NCBI RefSeq assembly: GCF_025200925.1
Contig: NZ_CP104174.1
Location: forward strand, 186,001 to 250,000
Reading direction: 5' to 3'
DNA: 64,000 nucleotides
Origin: Bradyrhizobium sp. CB1015
GTDB lineage: Bacteria > Pseudomonadota > Alphaproteobacteria > Rhizobiales > Xanthobacteraceae
How positions within the stretch are numbered: the first letter of the stretch is position 1; every line of letters begins with the position of its first letter. Shown piece by piece: positions 16,752 to 27,418 of this stretch. Under the pieces are notes generated by a model. That model was not told the DNA's origin and did not search any database. It worked only from the letters and a program-made list of their open reading frames with translations. The position numbers and the translations under genes were made by a program.

Positions 16752-18146
16752 ATGACGCCGCCGCGCAAGCTGCACATCAAATCATATGGCTGCCAGATGA
16801 ACGTCTACGATGCCCAGCGCATGGTGGACACGCTGGCGCCGGAAGGATTCGTGGAGACGGCGAGCGCGGAGGATGCCGATCTCGTCATCCTCAACACCTG
16901 CCATATCCGCGAGAAGGCCTCGGAGAAGGTTTATTCCGAGCTCGGCCGTCTGCGCGTGGCCAAGGACGAGGCCGCACGCACGGGCCGCGCGATGCAGATC
17001 GCGGTGGCGGGCTGCGTGGCGCAGGCCGAGGGCGAGGAGATCGTGCGCCGGGCGCCTGTCGTCGACGTCGTGGTGGGCCCGCAGAGCTATCATCATCTGC
17101 CAGAGCTGTTGAAGCGCGCCGGGGACGAAGGCCGCGCGATCGAGACCGAGTTTCCGGCCGAGGACAAGTTCGGCTTCCTGGCCCAGCCCAAGCCGGACGC
17201 GATCCGCGCACGCGGCATTTCCGCCTTCGTCACGGTGCAGGAAGGTTGCGACAAGTTCTGCACCTTCTGCGTCGTGCCCTATACGCGCGGTGCCGAAGTC
17301 TCGCGCCCGGTGGCGAAGATCGTCGACGACGTCAAGCGGCTCGCTGAGAACGGCGTGCGCGAGCTCACGCTGATCGGGCAGAACGTCAACGCCTACCACG
17401 GCGACGGGCCGGACGGGAAAACCTGGCCGCTCGGCCGGCTGCTCGAACATCTGGCGACGATTCCGGGCATCGCGCGGCTGCGCTATTCGACCAGCCATCC
17501 CCGCGACGTCGACGACAGCCTGATCGCGGCGCATCGCGATCTCGGTGCCCTGATGCCGTTCGTGCACCTGCCGGTGCAGTCGGGCTCGGACCGGATTCTG
17601 GCGGCCATGAACCGCAAACATACCGCCGATGATTACCGGCGGGTCATCGACTGTTTCCGTACCGCACGCCAAGACATTGCTTTTTCATCGGATTTCATCG
17701 TCGGCTTCCCCGGCGAGAGCGAGCAAGATTTTCTCGCCACCCTCGCGCTTGTCACGCAAATCGGCTACGCTGCGGCCTATTCGTTCAAATACTCCGCCCG
17801 GCCGGGAACGCCGGCCGCGGACATGCAGGAGACGGTGTCCCCCGCCGAGATGGACCAGCGATTGGAGCGGCTCCAGGAACTGATCGACAGCCAGCAATCG
17901 GCCTTCAACAAGGCCGCGATTGGCTCAACGGTCGACGTGCTGTTCGAGCGTCCGGCGCGCAAGGAGGGCCAGATCGTGGGCCGCACCGCCTACCTCCAGC
18001 CCGCCCATGTGATGGCATCAATCGACATCATCGGACAGATCCTGCCGGTCCGAATCGACAGCCTCGAGCGCTACAGTTTTCTCGGCGAGCTCGTGACGCC
18101 GCGCAAGGCGCGCGAGCCCGCTTTATCGCAAGCCAGTGGAGCCTGA
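16752..18146 (+). CDS. miaB: tRNA-2-methylthio-N6-isopentenyladenosine synthase MiaB
   Basis: 464 residues. N-terminal UPF0004 domain with [10 protein letters not shown] and [12 protein letters not shown] (auxiliary Fe-S cysteines), radical-SAM core with [17 protein letters not shown] (CxxxCxxC), then a C-terminal TRAM domain (about 390-455). It adds a methylthio group to i6A37. It begins the miaB-phoH-ybeY-corC-lnt run, and its last codons overlap the phoH GTG start. Confidence 0.97.
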   Translation: MTPPRKLHIKSYGCQMNVYDAQRMVDTLAPEGFVETASAEDADLVILNTCHIREKASEKVYSELGRLRVAKDEAARTGRAMQIAVAGCVAQAEGEEIVRRAPVVDVVVGPQSYHHLPELLKRAGDEGRAIETEFPAEDKFGFLAQPKPDAIRARGISAFVTVQEGCDKFCTFCVVPYTRGAEVSRPVAKIVDDVKRLAENGVRELTLIGQNVNAYHGDGPDGKTWPLGRLLEHLATIPGIARLRYSTSHPRDVDDSLIAAHRDLGALMPFVHLPVQSGSDRILAAMNRKHTADDYRRVIDCFRTARQDIAFSSDFIVGFPGESEQDFLATLALVTQIGYAAAYSFKYSARPGTPAADMQETVSPAEMDQRLERLQELIDSQQSAFNKAAIGSTVDVLFERPARKEGQIVGRTAYLQPAHVMASIDIIGQILPVRIDSLERYSFLGELVTPRKAREPALSQASGA

Positions 18147-19206
18147 ACCCTTGCCCAAAAGCGCATCGGATTCGTCTTCGTTCGCTCCCAGCCGCAAATT
18201 TGACCGCGACATGCAAGTTCCGCCCGAGACCCAGGTCGTCATCGACTTCGACGACAACCGCGCCGCTTCCGCGCTGGTCGGCCCCTACGGCCAGCACCTG
18301 GCGCAGATCGAGCGGCGGCTCGGCGTGGTGGTCGATTCCAAGGGCAACCACATCACCATCGGCGGGACCCGCGACGGCTGCGACGCCGCGCGCCGCGTGC
18401 TGGAGATGCTCTACGCGCAGGCCGTGAAGGGGCAGGATCTCGACCAGGGCGAGGTCGAGGGCGCCATCCGCGCCGTGATCGCGCAGGGCTCGCTGTTCGA
18501 GTTCGACGCCAAATCGGCCAAATCGGCCTTCGACAGCATCAATTTGCGCAAGCGCCCGGTGCGCGCGCGCACGGCAGCGCAGGATTCCTACATCCGCGCG
18601 CTGAAGCGGCACGAGCTGGTGTTCGGCATCGGCCCGGCCGGCACCGGCAAGACCTGGCTCGCCGTCGCGCATGCCGCGCAGCTGTTCGAGCGCAAGGAGG
18701 TCGACCGCATCATCCTGTCGCGTCCGGCGGTGGAAGCCGGCGAGCGGCTCGGCTTCTTGCCCGGCGATCTCCGCGAGAAGGTCGACCCTTATCTGCGGCC
18801 GATCTACGATGCGCTCTACGACCTCATGGATGCGCGCATCGTCGAGCGTGCGTTGCAGACCGGCGAGATCGAGATCGCGCCGCTCGCCTTCATGCGCGGC
18901 CGCACGCTGACCAATGCCGCCATCATCCTGGACGAGGCCCAGAACACCACGTCGATGCAGATGAAGATGTTCCTGACGCGTCTCGGCGAGAACAGCCGCA
19001 TGATCGTGACGGGCGATCCCTCGCAGATCGACCTGCCGAACGGCCAGACCTCGGGCCTGGCCGAGGCGACCCGCCTCCTGAACGGCGTCGAGGGCATCGC
19101 CCAGGTTCATTTCAAGGCCGAGGACGTGATCCGCCACGAGCTCGTGGCGCGGATCGTCGCCGCTTACGAAGGGCCGCCGCAGCGGCCGGCCACCGGTCAA
19201 TCCTGA
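18136..19206 (+). CDS. phoH: PhoH-family ATPase YbeZ
   Basis: 356 residues. N-terminal KH-like part ([18 protein letters not shown]), Walker [17 protein letters not shown], Walker [11 protein letters not shown] and the GDPSQIDLP sensor. PhoH/YbeZ partners YbeY in ribosome quality control and 16S maturation. A GTG at 18136 overlaps miaB; a TTG at 18151 is an alternative start. Confidence 0.93.
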   Translation: MEPEPLPKSASDSSSFAPSRKFDRDMQVPPETQVVIDFDDNRAASALVGPYGQHLAQIERRLGVVVDSKGNHITIGGTRDGCDAARRVLEMLYAQAVKGQDLDQGEVEGAIRAVIAQGSLFEFDAKSAKSAFDSINLRKRPVRARTAAQDSYIRALKRHELVFGIGPAGTGKTWLAVAHAAQLFERKEVDRIILSRPAVEAGERLGFLPGDLREKVDPYLRPIYDALYDLMDARIVERALQTGEIEIAPLAFMRGRTLTNAAIILDEAQNTTSMQMKMFLTRLGENSRMIVTGDPSQIDLPNGQTSGLAEATRLLNGVEGIAQVHFKAEDVIRHELVARIVAAYEGPPQRPATGQS

Positions 19207-19265
19207 CGAGGCAACACCGGACCAAACAGGGCGCGAGCACAGCGCCTTTCGTCCGAGACAACACA

Positions 19266-19775
19266 ATGTCCCATTCCAACCTTCCCATGACCGAGGTCCT
19301 CGTCGTCGCCGATTGCTGGCAGCGCGAGCCCGATTCCGAAGCCGTGATCCAGCGCGCGGTGGCGGCGGCCGCCGAGAGCGTCGACGAGGACGTTGCCGAC
19401 GCGGAAGTGGCCGTGATGCTGACCGATGATGCCGGCATCCGCACGCTCAACAGCAACTGGCGCGGCATCGACAAGCCGACCAACGTGCTGTCGTTCCCCG
19501 CGCTCCAGCCGGAGGGCGCGTGGAAGGTAGGCGATGCGCCGCGCATGCTCGGCGACATCGCGATCGCCTACGAGACCATGCGGCGCGAGGCGGACGAGGA
19601 ACACAAGCCGTTCGACCATCATTTGAGCCACCTCGCGGTGCACGGCTTCCTGCACCTGATCGGCTACGACCACGAGAGCGAGGACGACGCCGAGGAGATG
19701 GAAGCGCTCGAAACAGAGATCCTCGCTCATCTCGGCATCCCCGATCCCTATGCCGACCGCCCGGGGACGCACTGA
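19266..19775 (+). CDS. ybeY: Endoribonuclease YbeY
   Basis: 169 residues. The zinc motif HGFLHLIGYDHE (HxxxHxxxxxH) at about 121-132, with the preceding NVLSFP. It is needed for maturation of the 16S rRNA 3' end and late ribosome quality control. Two bases after its stop the corC-like gene begins. Confidence 0.96.
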   Translation: MSHSNLPMTEVLVVADCWQREPDSEAVIQRAVAAAAESVDEDVADAEVAVMLTDDAGIRTLNSNWRGIDKPTNVLSFPALQPEGAWKVGDAPRMLGDIAIAYETMRREADEEHKPFDHHLSHLAVHGFLHLIGYDHESEDDAEEMEALETEILAHLGIPDPYADRPGTH

Positions 19776-19776
19776 G

Positions 19777-20895
19777 ATGCCGGATTCCGAGCCTACCCAC
19801 GACAATCCCCGCAACACGTCCAATCTGCCGGCCGTGGTGACGCCCGGCGAGGTGCTGCGCCCGACCGCCGACAGCTGGCTGCTGCGCGCCATCCGCACGC
19901 TGTTCGGCTGGAAGGCGGGGTCGGTGCGCGACGACCTCCAGGTCGTGCTCGACGCCTCGACGCCCGACGACACCGGCTTCTCCGCGGTCGAGCGCACCAT
20001 GCTGCGCAACATCCTCGGCCTGCACGAGCGCCGCATCGCCGACGTCATGGTGCATCGCGCCGACATCATCGCGGTGAAGCGCGACATCCCGCTCGGGGAA
20101 TTGATGGACCGCTTCGAGAGCGCGGGCCATTCGCGCCTCGTCGTCTTCAACGAGACGCTCGACGATCCCGTCGGCATCGTCCACATCCGCGACCTGCTGG
20201 CTTTCATGACCGCGCGCGCCCGCGTGTCGGAAGCCACCAAGACCAAGCGCAAGAAGCCGCTGCCGGCCGGGCTCGATTTGCGCGCGGTCGATCTCGCGCT
20301 GCCGCTTCACGAGGCGCACATCATCCGCAAGCTGCTCTATGTGCCGCCGTCGATGCGGGCGATCGACCTGCTCGCGCAGATGCAGGCCTCGCGCATCCAT
20401 CTGGCGCTGGTGGTCGACGAATATGGCGGCAGCGACGGGCTGGTCTCGATCGAGGACATCGTCGAGCAGATCGTCGGCGAGATCGACGACGAGCACGACA
20501 GCGACGAGCCGCCCTCGATCGTGCGCCTGCCCGACAACGCCTTCATCGCCGACGCCCGCGCCAGCCTCGACGACGTCCGCTCGGTGATCGGGGAAGACTT
20601 CGTCACCGGCGAGGCCGGCGAGGAGGTGGAGACGCTGGGCGGCTATCTCGTCAGCTTCGTCGGCCGGCTGCCGGTGCGCGGCGAAGTGATCTCGGGCCCC
20701 GGCACCTACGAGGTCGAGGTGCTCGATGCCGATCCGCGCCGCGTCAAGCGGCTGCGCATCGCGACGCGGAAGGAGCGCCCGGCGCCCCGCACCCAGCGCG
20801 AGAGCCGGCGCCGTGAAGCCACGCCGGAGAGCGGACAAGCGCCGGCCAGCGACACGCCCACGCCGCCGCCGAGCGACGGGGCCGGCCCGCAGTGA
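19777..20895 (+). CDS. CBS-domain CorC/TlyC-family protein (magnesium/cobalt efflux type)
   Basis: 372 residues, no membrane segment in the N-terminal part. Two CBS domains (MVHRADIIAVKRD..., VPPSMRAIDLLAQMQASRIHLALVVDEYGGSDGLVSIEDIVEQIVGEI in pieces) are followed by a transporter-associated (CorC_HlyC) domain to about residue 325 and a disordered Arg/Pro tail. Usual YbeX position between ybeY and lnt; YbeX is linked to ribosome metabolism and Mg homeostasis. Its TGA overlaps the lnt GTG. Confidence 0.9.
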   Translation: MPDSEPTHDNPRNTSNLPAVVTPGEVLRPTADSWLLRAIRTLFGWKAGSVRDDLQVVLDASTPDDTGFSAVERTMLRNILGLHERRIADVMVHRADIIAVKRDIPLGELMDRFESAGHSRLVVFNETLDDPVGIVHIRDLLAFMTARARVSEATKTKRKKPLPAGLDLRAVDLALPLHEAHIIRKLLYVPPSMRAIDLLAQMQASRIHLALVVDEYGGSDGLVSIEDIVEQIVGEIDDEHDSDEPPSIVRLPDNAFIADARASLDDVRSVIGEDFVTGEAGEEVETLGGYLVSFVGRLPVRGEVISGPGTYEVEVLDADPRRVKRLRIATRKERPAPRTQRESRRREATPESGQAPASDTPTPPPSDGAGPQ

Positions 20896-22505
20896 GCCCA
20901 TCGCAGCGCCTTCGGCAAATTGCGCTGGCCATCATCCTCACCTGGGGATGGCAGCGCGCAATCGTCGCCATGGCGGCCGGCGCGCTGTCGGTGCTGGCGC
21001 TGGCGCCGTTCAACCTCTTTCCGGTGCTGTTCGTCACCTTCCCGGTGCTGGTCTGGCTGATCGACGGCGCCGGGGGCGGCCGCTATGGCGGCGTCCCCGC
21101 CGCCGCCTTGACCGGCTACTGGTTCGGGCTCGGCTATTTCGTGCCCGGCCTCTACTGGATCGGCTATGCCTTTTTCGTCGACGCCGACATATTCGCCTGG
21201 CTGACGCCGTTCGCGGTGCTGGGCCTGCCGGCCTATCTTGCGATCTTCACGGCAATCGGCTTTGCGCTGGCGCGGCTGCTCTGGAGCAAGAACGCCACGC
21301 GCGTGCTGGCGCTCGCGGCGAGCCTCACCATCAGCGAATGGTTGCGCGGCCATGCGCTGACCGGCTTTCCCTGGAACGCGTTCGGCTATGCACTCTCCGA
21401 GCCATTGCCGCTGGCGCAGACGGCCTCGCTGATCGGCCTGTGGGGCATGACGTTCCTGACCATTGCGATCTTCGCGAGCCCGGCGACGCTGATCGACCGC
21501 ACGCCCGATCGGCGCCTGCAATGGCGGGTGCCGGCCGCAGCCGTCGCGCTCCTGCTTGTCATGAGCATCTTCGGCGCGATCCGCCTGTCGCTGCATCCGA
21601 CCACGATGGTGTCAGGCGCCAAGCTGCGGCTGATGCAGCCCAACCTGCAACAGGACGCGAAGTTCAACTACGCCGCCAAGCCGGAGGTGATGAAGAAGTA
21701 CCTCGCGCTGTCGGACCGCTCCTCCGGGCCGCAATCGACCGGCGTGCGCGATGCCACCATCCTGATCTGGCCGGAATCCGCCTTTCCATTCTTCCTGACG
21801 CGCGAAGCCGACGCGATGGCGCAAATCGCCGATCTCTTGCCGAAGGGCACGGTGCTGATCACGGGATCGGTCCGTGCGCCTGACCTGCCGCGAGGCACGC
21901 CGATCACGCGCGCCTATAACTCGATCTACGTGATCGATCACGACGGCAGCGTGCTCGCCGTGTACGACAAGCTGCACCTGGTCCCGTTCGGAGAATTTCT
22001 TCCCTACCAGTCGTTGATGGAGAAGCTCGGTTTCGAGCAACTGACGCGTGTGCGCGGCGGCTTCATTCCAGGGACCGTGCGGCATGCGCTGCCGGTCGCC
22101 GGCGCGCCGCCGGCGCTGCCGCTGATCTGCTACGAGGCGATCTTTCCCGGCGAAGTGGCCGCACGCAACGAACGTCCGGGCTGGATCGTGAACCTCACCA
22201 ATGACGGCTGGTTCGGCATCTCGACCGGTCCCTACCAGCACCTGGAGCAGTCGCGGATGCGCGCGATCGAGCTCGGATTGCCGCTGGTCCGCTCGGCCAA
22301 TACCGGCATCTCCGCAGTGATCGATCCGGTCGGCCGCACTGTCGCGAGCCTCGGTCTCGGCATCGAGGGCATTTTGGATGCAAACCTGCCGGCGGCGATC
22401 CCACCGACCGTTTATGCACGGGTGGGTGATGTGCCCGCAGCGATGCTCGTCGCGGTGGCTGTACTGTTGGCGGTCCGCCGACGAATAGGCAAACGCCAGC
22501 CCTGA
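20892..22505 (+). CDS. lnt: Apolipoprotein N-acyltransferase Lnt
   Basis: 537 residues. An N-terminal block of about six hydrophobic segments (to residue ~210) and a C-terminal nitrilase-type domain: catalytic Glu in LIWPESAFPFF, Lys in YDKLHLVPFGEFLP, Cys in LICYEAIFPGE. It adds the third acyl chain to lipoproteins on the periplasmic face. GTG start overlapping the upstream stop. A final hydrophobic helix near the C terminus anchors it. Confidence 0.96.
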   Translation: MSPSQRLRQIALAIILTWGWQRAIVAMAAGALSVLALAPFNLFPVLFVTFPVLVWLIDGAGGGRYGGVPAAALTGYWFGLGYFVPGLYWIGYAFFVDADIFAWLTPFAVLGLPAYLAIFTAIGFALARLLWSKNATRVLALAASLTISEWLRGHALTGFPWNAFGYALSEPLPLAQTASLIGLWGMTFLTIAIFASPATLIDRTPDRRLQWRVPAAAVALLLVMSIFGAIRLSLHPTTMVSGAKLRLMQPNLQQDAKFNYAAKPEVMKKYLALSDRSSGPQSTGVRDATILIWPESAFPFFLTREADAMAQIADLLPKGTVLITGSVRAPDLPRGTPITRAYNSIYVIDHDGSVLAVYDKLHLVPFGEFLPYQSLMEKLGFEQLTRVRGGFIPGTVRHALPVAGAPPALPLICYEAIFPGEVAARNERPGWIVNLTNDGWFGISTGPYQHLEQSRMRAIELGLPLVRSANTGISAVIDPVGRTVASLGLGIEGILDANLPAAIPPTVYARVGDVPAAMLVAVAVLLAVRRRIGKRQP

Positions 22506-22539
22506 TCGCGCCGCCGCCGCAGCGGCCGGAATCCTTTGA

Positions 22540-22559
22540 CAACCGTAGTCCCACGGTTG
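22540..22559. promoter_or_regulatory. Inverted repeat CAACCGT-N6-ACGGTTG upstream of the XRE regulator gene
   Basis: Perfect 7-bp arms with a 6-base centre, 165 bases before the regulator start, each arm adjoining a TTGACA. A candidate operator for that gene, possibly autoregulatory, or a weak terminator after lnt. Confidence 0.4.
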
Positions 22560-22723
22560 ACAGACTGCACGCGGGCTCCCCATTCTGCACCGGCTGCAAA
22601 AGACAGTGGTGCGTTGCTAAATTTCTCCGCAATGTTTCCCAATAACAGGGTTTGATTTTGCGATGTTGCACCCGAGGCATGCTTGATGATTGCGCCGAAG
22701 GTGGTGTTTGGAGGGCTGAGGAA

Positions 22724-23137
22724 ATGTCGAAAGCGCCCAACCCTGTTGACAAATATGTCGGCAGTCGCGTGCGCATGCGCCGCATCATGTTGGGCATGAG
22801 CCAGGAAAAGCTCGGTGAAGCTTTGGGCCTGACCTTCCAGCAGATTCAGAAATACGAGAAGGGCACCAACCGGGTCGGCGCAAGCCGCATCCAGCAGATC
22901 GCGGAGATTCTGCAGGTGCCGGTGTCCTTCCTGTTCGAGGGCGGCCCGAGCGGCGTGCCGGGTCCGAACGGCTTCAGCGAAGGCGCCTCACCCTCTTACG
23001 TCTCGGACTTTCTCGCGACCTCAGAAGGGCTCGCCTTGACCAAGGCGTTCACGCGAATCACCGATTCGAAGATGCGCCGCTCGATCGTCGATCTGGTCGA
23101 GCAGATTGCGGCCCGCGAAGGCCCCGACAAGCGCTGA
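22724..23137 (+). CDS. praR: XRE-family regulator, PraR-like
   Basis: 137 residues. The Cro/C1 helix-turn-helix is at residues ~15-70 (RVRMRRIMLGMSQEKLGEALGL, FQQIQKYEKGTNRVGASRIQQIAEIL) followed by VPVSFLFEG, then a C-terminal segment ending in FTRITDSKMRRSIVDLVEQIA. Length and sequence match PraR/PhrR of rhizobia, which controls quorum sensing, biofilm or symbiosis genes (reb in Azorhizobium). ATG 22724 with GAGG upstream is chosen over in-frame upstream starts. The symbol rests on recalled similarity. Confidence 0.8.
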   Translation: MSKAPNPVDKYVGSRVRMRRIMLGMSQEKLGEALGLTFQQIQKYEKGTNRVGASRIQQIAEILQVPVSFLFEGGPSGVPGPNGFSEGASPSYVSDFLATSEGLALTKAFTRITDSKMRRSIVDLVEQIAAREGPDKR

Positions 23138-23253
23138 ATCGCCATCTCCACGGCGATTTGAGACTGCATCAAATCTGGCCTATGTCGTCATTTCCGACCG
23201 CGCTTTGATGCGCGTCCGCTTCGATGATGCGATTCAAAGGCACAGATCCGTCC

Positions 23254-24381
23254 ATGACCGACTCCAATTGGTTCGATTCACAAACTATTCTCGATGGCAT
23301 CCGCCGCTGGGTGGAGATCGAGACGCCGACGGAAGCACCTGAACAGGTCAACAAGCTGGTCTCCGTGGTGGCGGAGCACTACCGCGACCTGCCCGTCACG
23401 CTCGAGCGCATCGCGGGCGTGGACGGCTGCGGCGACCATCTCGTGGCGCGCACGAATTGGGGGCAGGAGCAGCCGGGCATCCTGGTGCTGAGCCACCTCG
23501 ATACCGTCCATCCCATGGGCTTCATCGAGCGCCTGCCGTTCAAGGTCGAAGGCGACGCCGCGTTCGGTCCGGGCATCTACGACATGAAGGGCGGCGCCTA
23601 CATCGCCCATCACGCCTTCCGCGCGCTTTGCGCGACGGGCGATCGCTCGCCGCTCGGCATCACGCATCTGTTCACCTCCGACGAGGAGATCGGCAGCCCG
23701 ACGTCGCGCGCGCTGATCGAGCAGGAAGGGCGCAAGGCCAAATATGTGCTGGTGACCGAGCCGGCGCGCGACGGCGGCAAGATCGTGACCGGACGCAAGG
23801 GCGTCGGACGCTTCCAGGTGTTCATCAAGGGCGTGCCCGCGCATGCCGGCTCGCGACCCGAAGACGGCCGCAGCGCCGTCCGCGAGCTCGGCAACGTCAT
23901 CCTGGCGCTGGAAGGCATGAACGATCTGGCGCGCGGCGTCACCGTCAATGTCGGCGTGGTACGCGGCGGCACACGCCCCAACGTCACGCCCGAGGAGGCC
24001 TATGCGGAAGTCGATCTGCGCGTCGTGAGCCTCAGGGACGCAGACGAGTTCGTCGGCAAGATCCTCGGAATGAGATCGAAGACCGACGGCGTCACCGTCA
24101 CGGTCACCGGCGAGCTCAACCGGCCGCCTTACGAGAAGAGCAATGCAGGCGCCTCGCTGTACCAGCATGCCAAGACGCTCGCCGGCGAGATCGGCTTCGA
24201 GCTGATCGACACCCACACCGGCGGCGGCTCGGACGGCAATTTCACCGCCCCGCACACCGCGACGCTCGACGGGCTCGGCGTCGACGGCAAAGGCGCACAC
24301 ACGCATTATGAGCAGCTCTATGTCTCCTCGCTGGCACCGCGCGCGCGGCTGCTCCATCGCCTGTATCAGACGCTGCGATGA
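23254..24381 (+). CDS. M20-family metallopeptidase (glutamate carboxypeptidase-like)
   Basis: 375 residues. Metal-site motifs VLSHLDTVHPMG (HxD), IYDMKGG, FTSDEEIGSP (catalytic Glu), TEPA and a C-terminal GGSDGNFTA...H(T)HYEQ. A dimerisation domain lies at about 175-285 (FIKGVPAHAGSRPEDGRSA). Closest to carboxypeptidase G2/ArgE relatives that cleave N-acylated or folyl-glutamate substrates. An ATG at 23224 is an alternative start. In many alphaproteobacteria metK occupies this position between the regulator and trmB. Confidence 0.88.
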   Translation: MTDSNWFDSQTILDGIRRWVEIETPTEAPEQVNKLVSVVAEHYRDLPVTLERIAGVDGCGDHLVARTNWGQEQPGILVLSHLDTVHPMGFIERLPFKVEGDAAFGPGIYDMKGGAYIAHHAFRALCATGDRSPLGITHLFTSDEEIGSPTSRALIEQEGRKAKYVLVTEPARDGGKIVTGRKGVGRFQVFIKGVPAHAGSRPEDGRSAVRELGNVILALEGMNDLARGVTVNVGVVRGGTRPNVTPEEAYAEVDLRVVSLRDADEFVGKILGMRSKTDGVTVTVTGELNRPPYEKSNAGASLYQHAKTLAGEIGFELIDTHTGGGSDGNFTAPHTATLDGLGVDGKGAHTHYEQLYVSSLAPRARLLHRLYQTLR

Positions 24382-25088
24382 GCGAACGTAAATCCGACCC
24401 GGATCGCGAGGACAGCGAGCGAGCCTTCTTCGGGCGCCGCAAGGGCCACAAGCTGAGGCAACACCAGGCCGGGTTGATCGAGCAACTGCTGCCGCATCTT
24501 GCCCTCGACATCGAGGGCGAGGCGCCGGCGGACGCCCGCGACATCTTCGATCCTGCAGCCGACGACATCAGGCTCGAGATCGGCTTCGGCGGCGGCGAAC
24601 ATCTCGCGGCCGAGGCGCAAAACTTTCCGGCCACCGGCTTCATCGGCTGCGAGCCCTATGTCAACGGCATGGCCAAGATACTCGCGCAGATCGAGGCGGC
24701 CAACATCGGCAACATCCGCCTGTTCGCGGGCGATGCCGCCGAGCTCTTGGCCTGGCTGCCCAAGGAGTCGCTGTCGCGGATCGATTTGATCCATCCCGAT
24801 CCCTGGCCGAAGCGGCGACACTGGAAGCGGCGCTTCGTCCAGGACCGCACCATCATCGCAATGGCGCGCGTGCTCAAGCCGAACGGTGAATTCCGCTTCG
24901 TCTGCGACATCGACGATTACTGCGCCTGGACGCTGTCGCATCTTGCGCGCTCGCCGGACTTCGTCTGGCTTGCCGAACGCGCCGACGATTTCCGGCAGCC
25001 ATGGCCGGGCTACACCATGACGCGCTACGGCCGCAAGGCCGCGCGCGAGGGGCGCAAGGCGGCGTATCTGCGGTTCAGGCGCGTGTAA
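24378..25088 (+). CDS. trmB: tRNA (guanine-N7)-methyltransferase TrmB
   Basis: 236 residues. An N-terminal basic stretch (RAFFGRRKGHKLRQHQ), SAM motif LEIGFGGGEHLAAEAQ, GCEPYVNGMAK and the family signature IHPDPWPKRRHWKRRF. It makes m7G46 in tRNA. ATGA overlap with the peptidase gene suggests coupling. Confidence 0.95.
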   Translation: MSERKSDPDREDSERAFFGRRKGHKLRQHQAGLIEQLLPHLALDIEGEAPADARDIFDPAADDIRLEIGFGGGEHLAAEAQNFPATGFIGCEPYVNGMAKILAQIEAANIGNIRLFAGDAAELLAWLPKESLSRIDLIHPDPWPKRRHWKRRFVQDRTIIAMARVLKPNGEFRFVCDIDDYCAWTLSHLARSPDFVWLAERADDFRQPWPGYTMTRYGRKAAREGRKAAYLRFRRV

Positions 25089-25114
25089 CTTTTTCGCACG
25101 ATCCATCCGCAGTC

Positions 25115-25201
25115 GTCATGCCCGGGCTTGTCCCGGGCATCCACGCACTTTCTTCCCGTGGGACGAAGAACGTGGATGGCCGGGACAAGCCCGGCCATGA
25201 C
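25115..25201. repeat. Dispersed repeat, GTCATGCCCGGGC type
   Basis: GTCATGCCCGGGCTTGTCCC at the left and CGGGACAAGCCCGGCCATGAC at the right with CCACG/CGTGG inside. Same family as 47019-47140. It lies between convergent trmB and the DUF2336 gene. Confidence 0.78.
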
Positions 25202-25220
25202 GGTGAGACCTGAACTTTGA

Positions 25221-26303
25221 TTAAATCGTCTGCCGGTTGCGCCAGAAATTCACGACGCGCTCGGCGGTCGTCGGCATCAGGCGCGTGAAGTTCACGCGCG
25301 CGGTCTCGATGTCGGCATCGGCGGGCGTGCGGTTCGAGCCGTACCAGAGCAGGATGAGCGCGCGCACCGTGGGCCAGCCGAGGTTCAGCACGCGGCCCAG
25401 GATCAGCAGCGGATCGTAGCGGTCGCCCGCGATCAGGCGGTCGAGGATCGCGAGGCGAACGCCCGACATCGCCGACAGCGCGGCGACAGATTCCTCGTAT
25501 TTGTGCGCCTTGGCGAAACCGAGCAGCGCGCTCTCGCCGAGATGGCCCTCGCGATTCAAGGTCAGCACCGTGCGCTGTGCCGCGGAGAAATCGCGGCGCG
25601 GGCCCGGCGGCAGCGCGGCCTCCTCGATCGCCGCCATCGCGCGCTTGATCTCGACCTGGCGTGCGGGATTGGCCACGGTGGAGAGGCGGCGGCGGATGAC
25701 GTCGAGCGTCCCGTCCAGCAGCAGCTTCAAGTGCTCGCCGGAAAGGTCGTTGCGCTGGCCGATCTTCAGCGTCAGCACGCCGTCCTGCGCCGCACGCTTG
25801 ATCATCTCGGAATAGCTGCCTGGCGAGAACACCGCGCCGGCATTGGCGGCGCAGCGGCGCACCACGTCGCGATCGCCGCGCTCGACCAGCACGTCGGTGA
25901 CGGCGGGCGACAAAGCGGGACGCTCCGTCATCGCCAGGAGATGGCCCTGGCCCTTCACGCGCGCGATCTCGACCAGCGCCGCCTCCTCGAGCACGGGCGA
26001 GCGGCGCAGCACGGGGCCGGCCACCATGATCTCGTTCTCGCGCGCCAGCTGATTGACGAGGTGCGGCGGCGCGTTGTTCAGGCGCGAGAAGCGCTCTGCC
26101 AGATCGACGCGCGAGGCGAGCTCGGCGTGGGGGACGAGATCGATCAGGAGATTGTCGAAGAGATCGATCAGCTCGGGGCGGAGCTTGTCCGCGTCCCGGA
26201 AGAACAATTGGGAGATGGCGCGCGCGATCTCGCCGCGTCGCCGCGGATCGCCGCGCTTGACGATATCGTCCAGTCCAGGAATGAGCGACGTGGCAACGGT
26301 CAT
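25221..26303 (-). CDS. DUF2336 domain protein
   Basis: 360 residues, almost wholly alpha-helical with HEAT-like repetition (PVLEEAALVEIARVKGQGHLLAMTERPALSPAVTDVLVERGD in parts), with no signal peptide. DUF2336 proteins are found in Alphaproteobacteria and are uncharacterised. ATG 26303 chosen because the translation MTVATSLIPGLDDIVKRGD looks like the family's N terminus; the frame runs 120 bases further. Opposite strand to the neighbouring genes. Confidence 0.8.
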   Translation of the reverse strand: MTVATSLIPGLDDIVKRGDPRRRGEIARAISQLFFRDADKLRPELIDLFDNLLIDLVPHAELASRVDLAERFSRLNNAPPHLVNQLARENEIMVAGPVLRRSPVLEEAALVEIARVKGQGHLLAMTERPALSPAVTDVLVERGDRDVVRRCAANAGAVFSPGSYSEMIKRAAQDGVLTLKIGQRNDLSGEHLKLLLDGTLDVIRRRLSTVANPARQVEIKRAMAAIEEAALPPGPRRDFSAAQRTVLTLNREGHLGESALLGFAKAHKYEESVAALSAMSGVRLAILDRLIAGDRYDPLLILGRVLNLGWPTVRALILLWYGSNRTPADADIETARVNFTRLMPTTAERVVNFWRNRQTI

Positions 26304-26451
26304 GAAACGCAACTCGAACGGGGCACGCCGCGGGTGCGCCCTTGGTTCAAGCCGCCCCACAATCGGGAAATCTAGGCCTGCTTGATGAAGGAAGCGTTGC
26401 GCAGGGCCCGCAGACGGGCGCAAAAAGGCCCCGTTCCCGCTGCAATGGGCC

Positions 26452-26480
26452 TTGTCCGGGGGGTAGGAAAGCGCTATATC
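26452..26480 (+). promoter_or_regulatory. Candidate promoter of the rimP-nusA operon leader
   Basis: TTGTCC (26452-26457), 17 bases, then TATATC (26475-26480). Transcription would begin near 26487, about 30 bases before a terminator-like hairpin and 175 before rimP. Confidence 0.55.
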
Positions 26481-26516
26481 AGCGGCAATTCATCTTCTCA
26501 TACGATCCGCGTAGTG

Positions 26517-26547
26517 AGAGTGGGCCCGCAAGGACCCGCTCTTTTTT
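26517..26547 (+). terminator. Terminator-like hairpin in the rimP leader
   Basis: An 8-bp stem AGAGTGGG / CCCGCTCT (one G-T pair) with a 10-base loop, followed by TTTTTTATT. It stands 114 bases before the rimP start and 37 bases after the candidate promoter, so it could attenuate the operon or end a short leader RNA. Confidence 0.7.
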
Positions 26548-26636
26548 ATTACCTGAACGCGGCTCGGCGGGAGATGCACCCGACGCGTTGTCGGGAAAGT
26601 TCCGAAGCGGGCTTTGAAATCGTAACCAAGCCTTAA

Positions 26637-27416
<780 letters not shown>

Positions 27417-27418
27417 CC

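Noticed and set aside
22536..22562. TTGACA boxes upstream of the PraR-like gene as a sigma-70 promoter
   Set aside because: No good -10 at the right distance from either box.
26382..26636. 84-codon frame in the rimP leader
   Set aside because: It crosses the candidate promoter and terminator hairpin and has no family resemblance.
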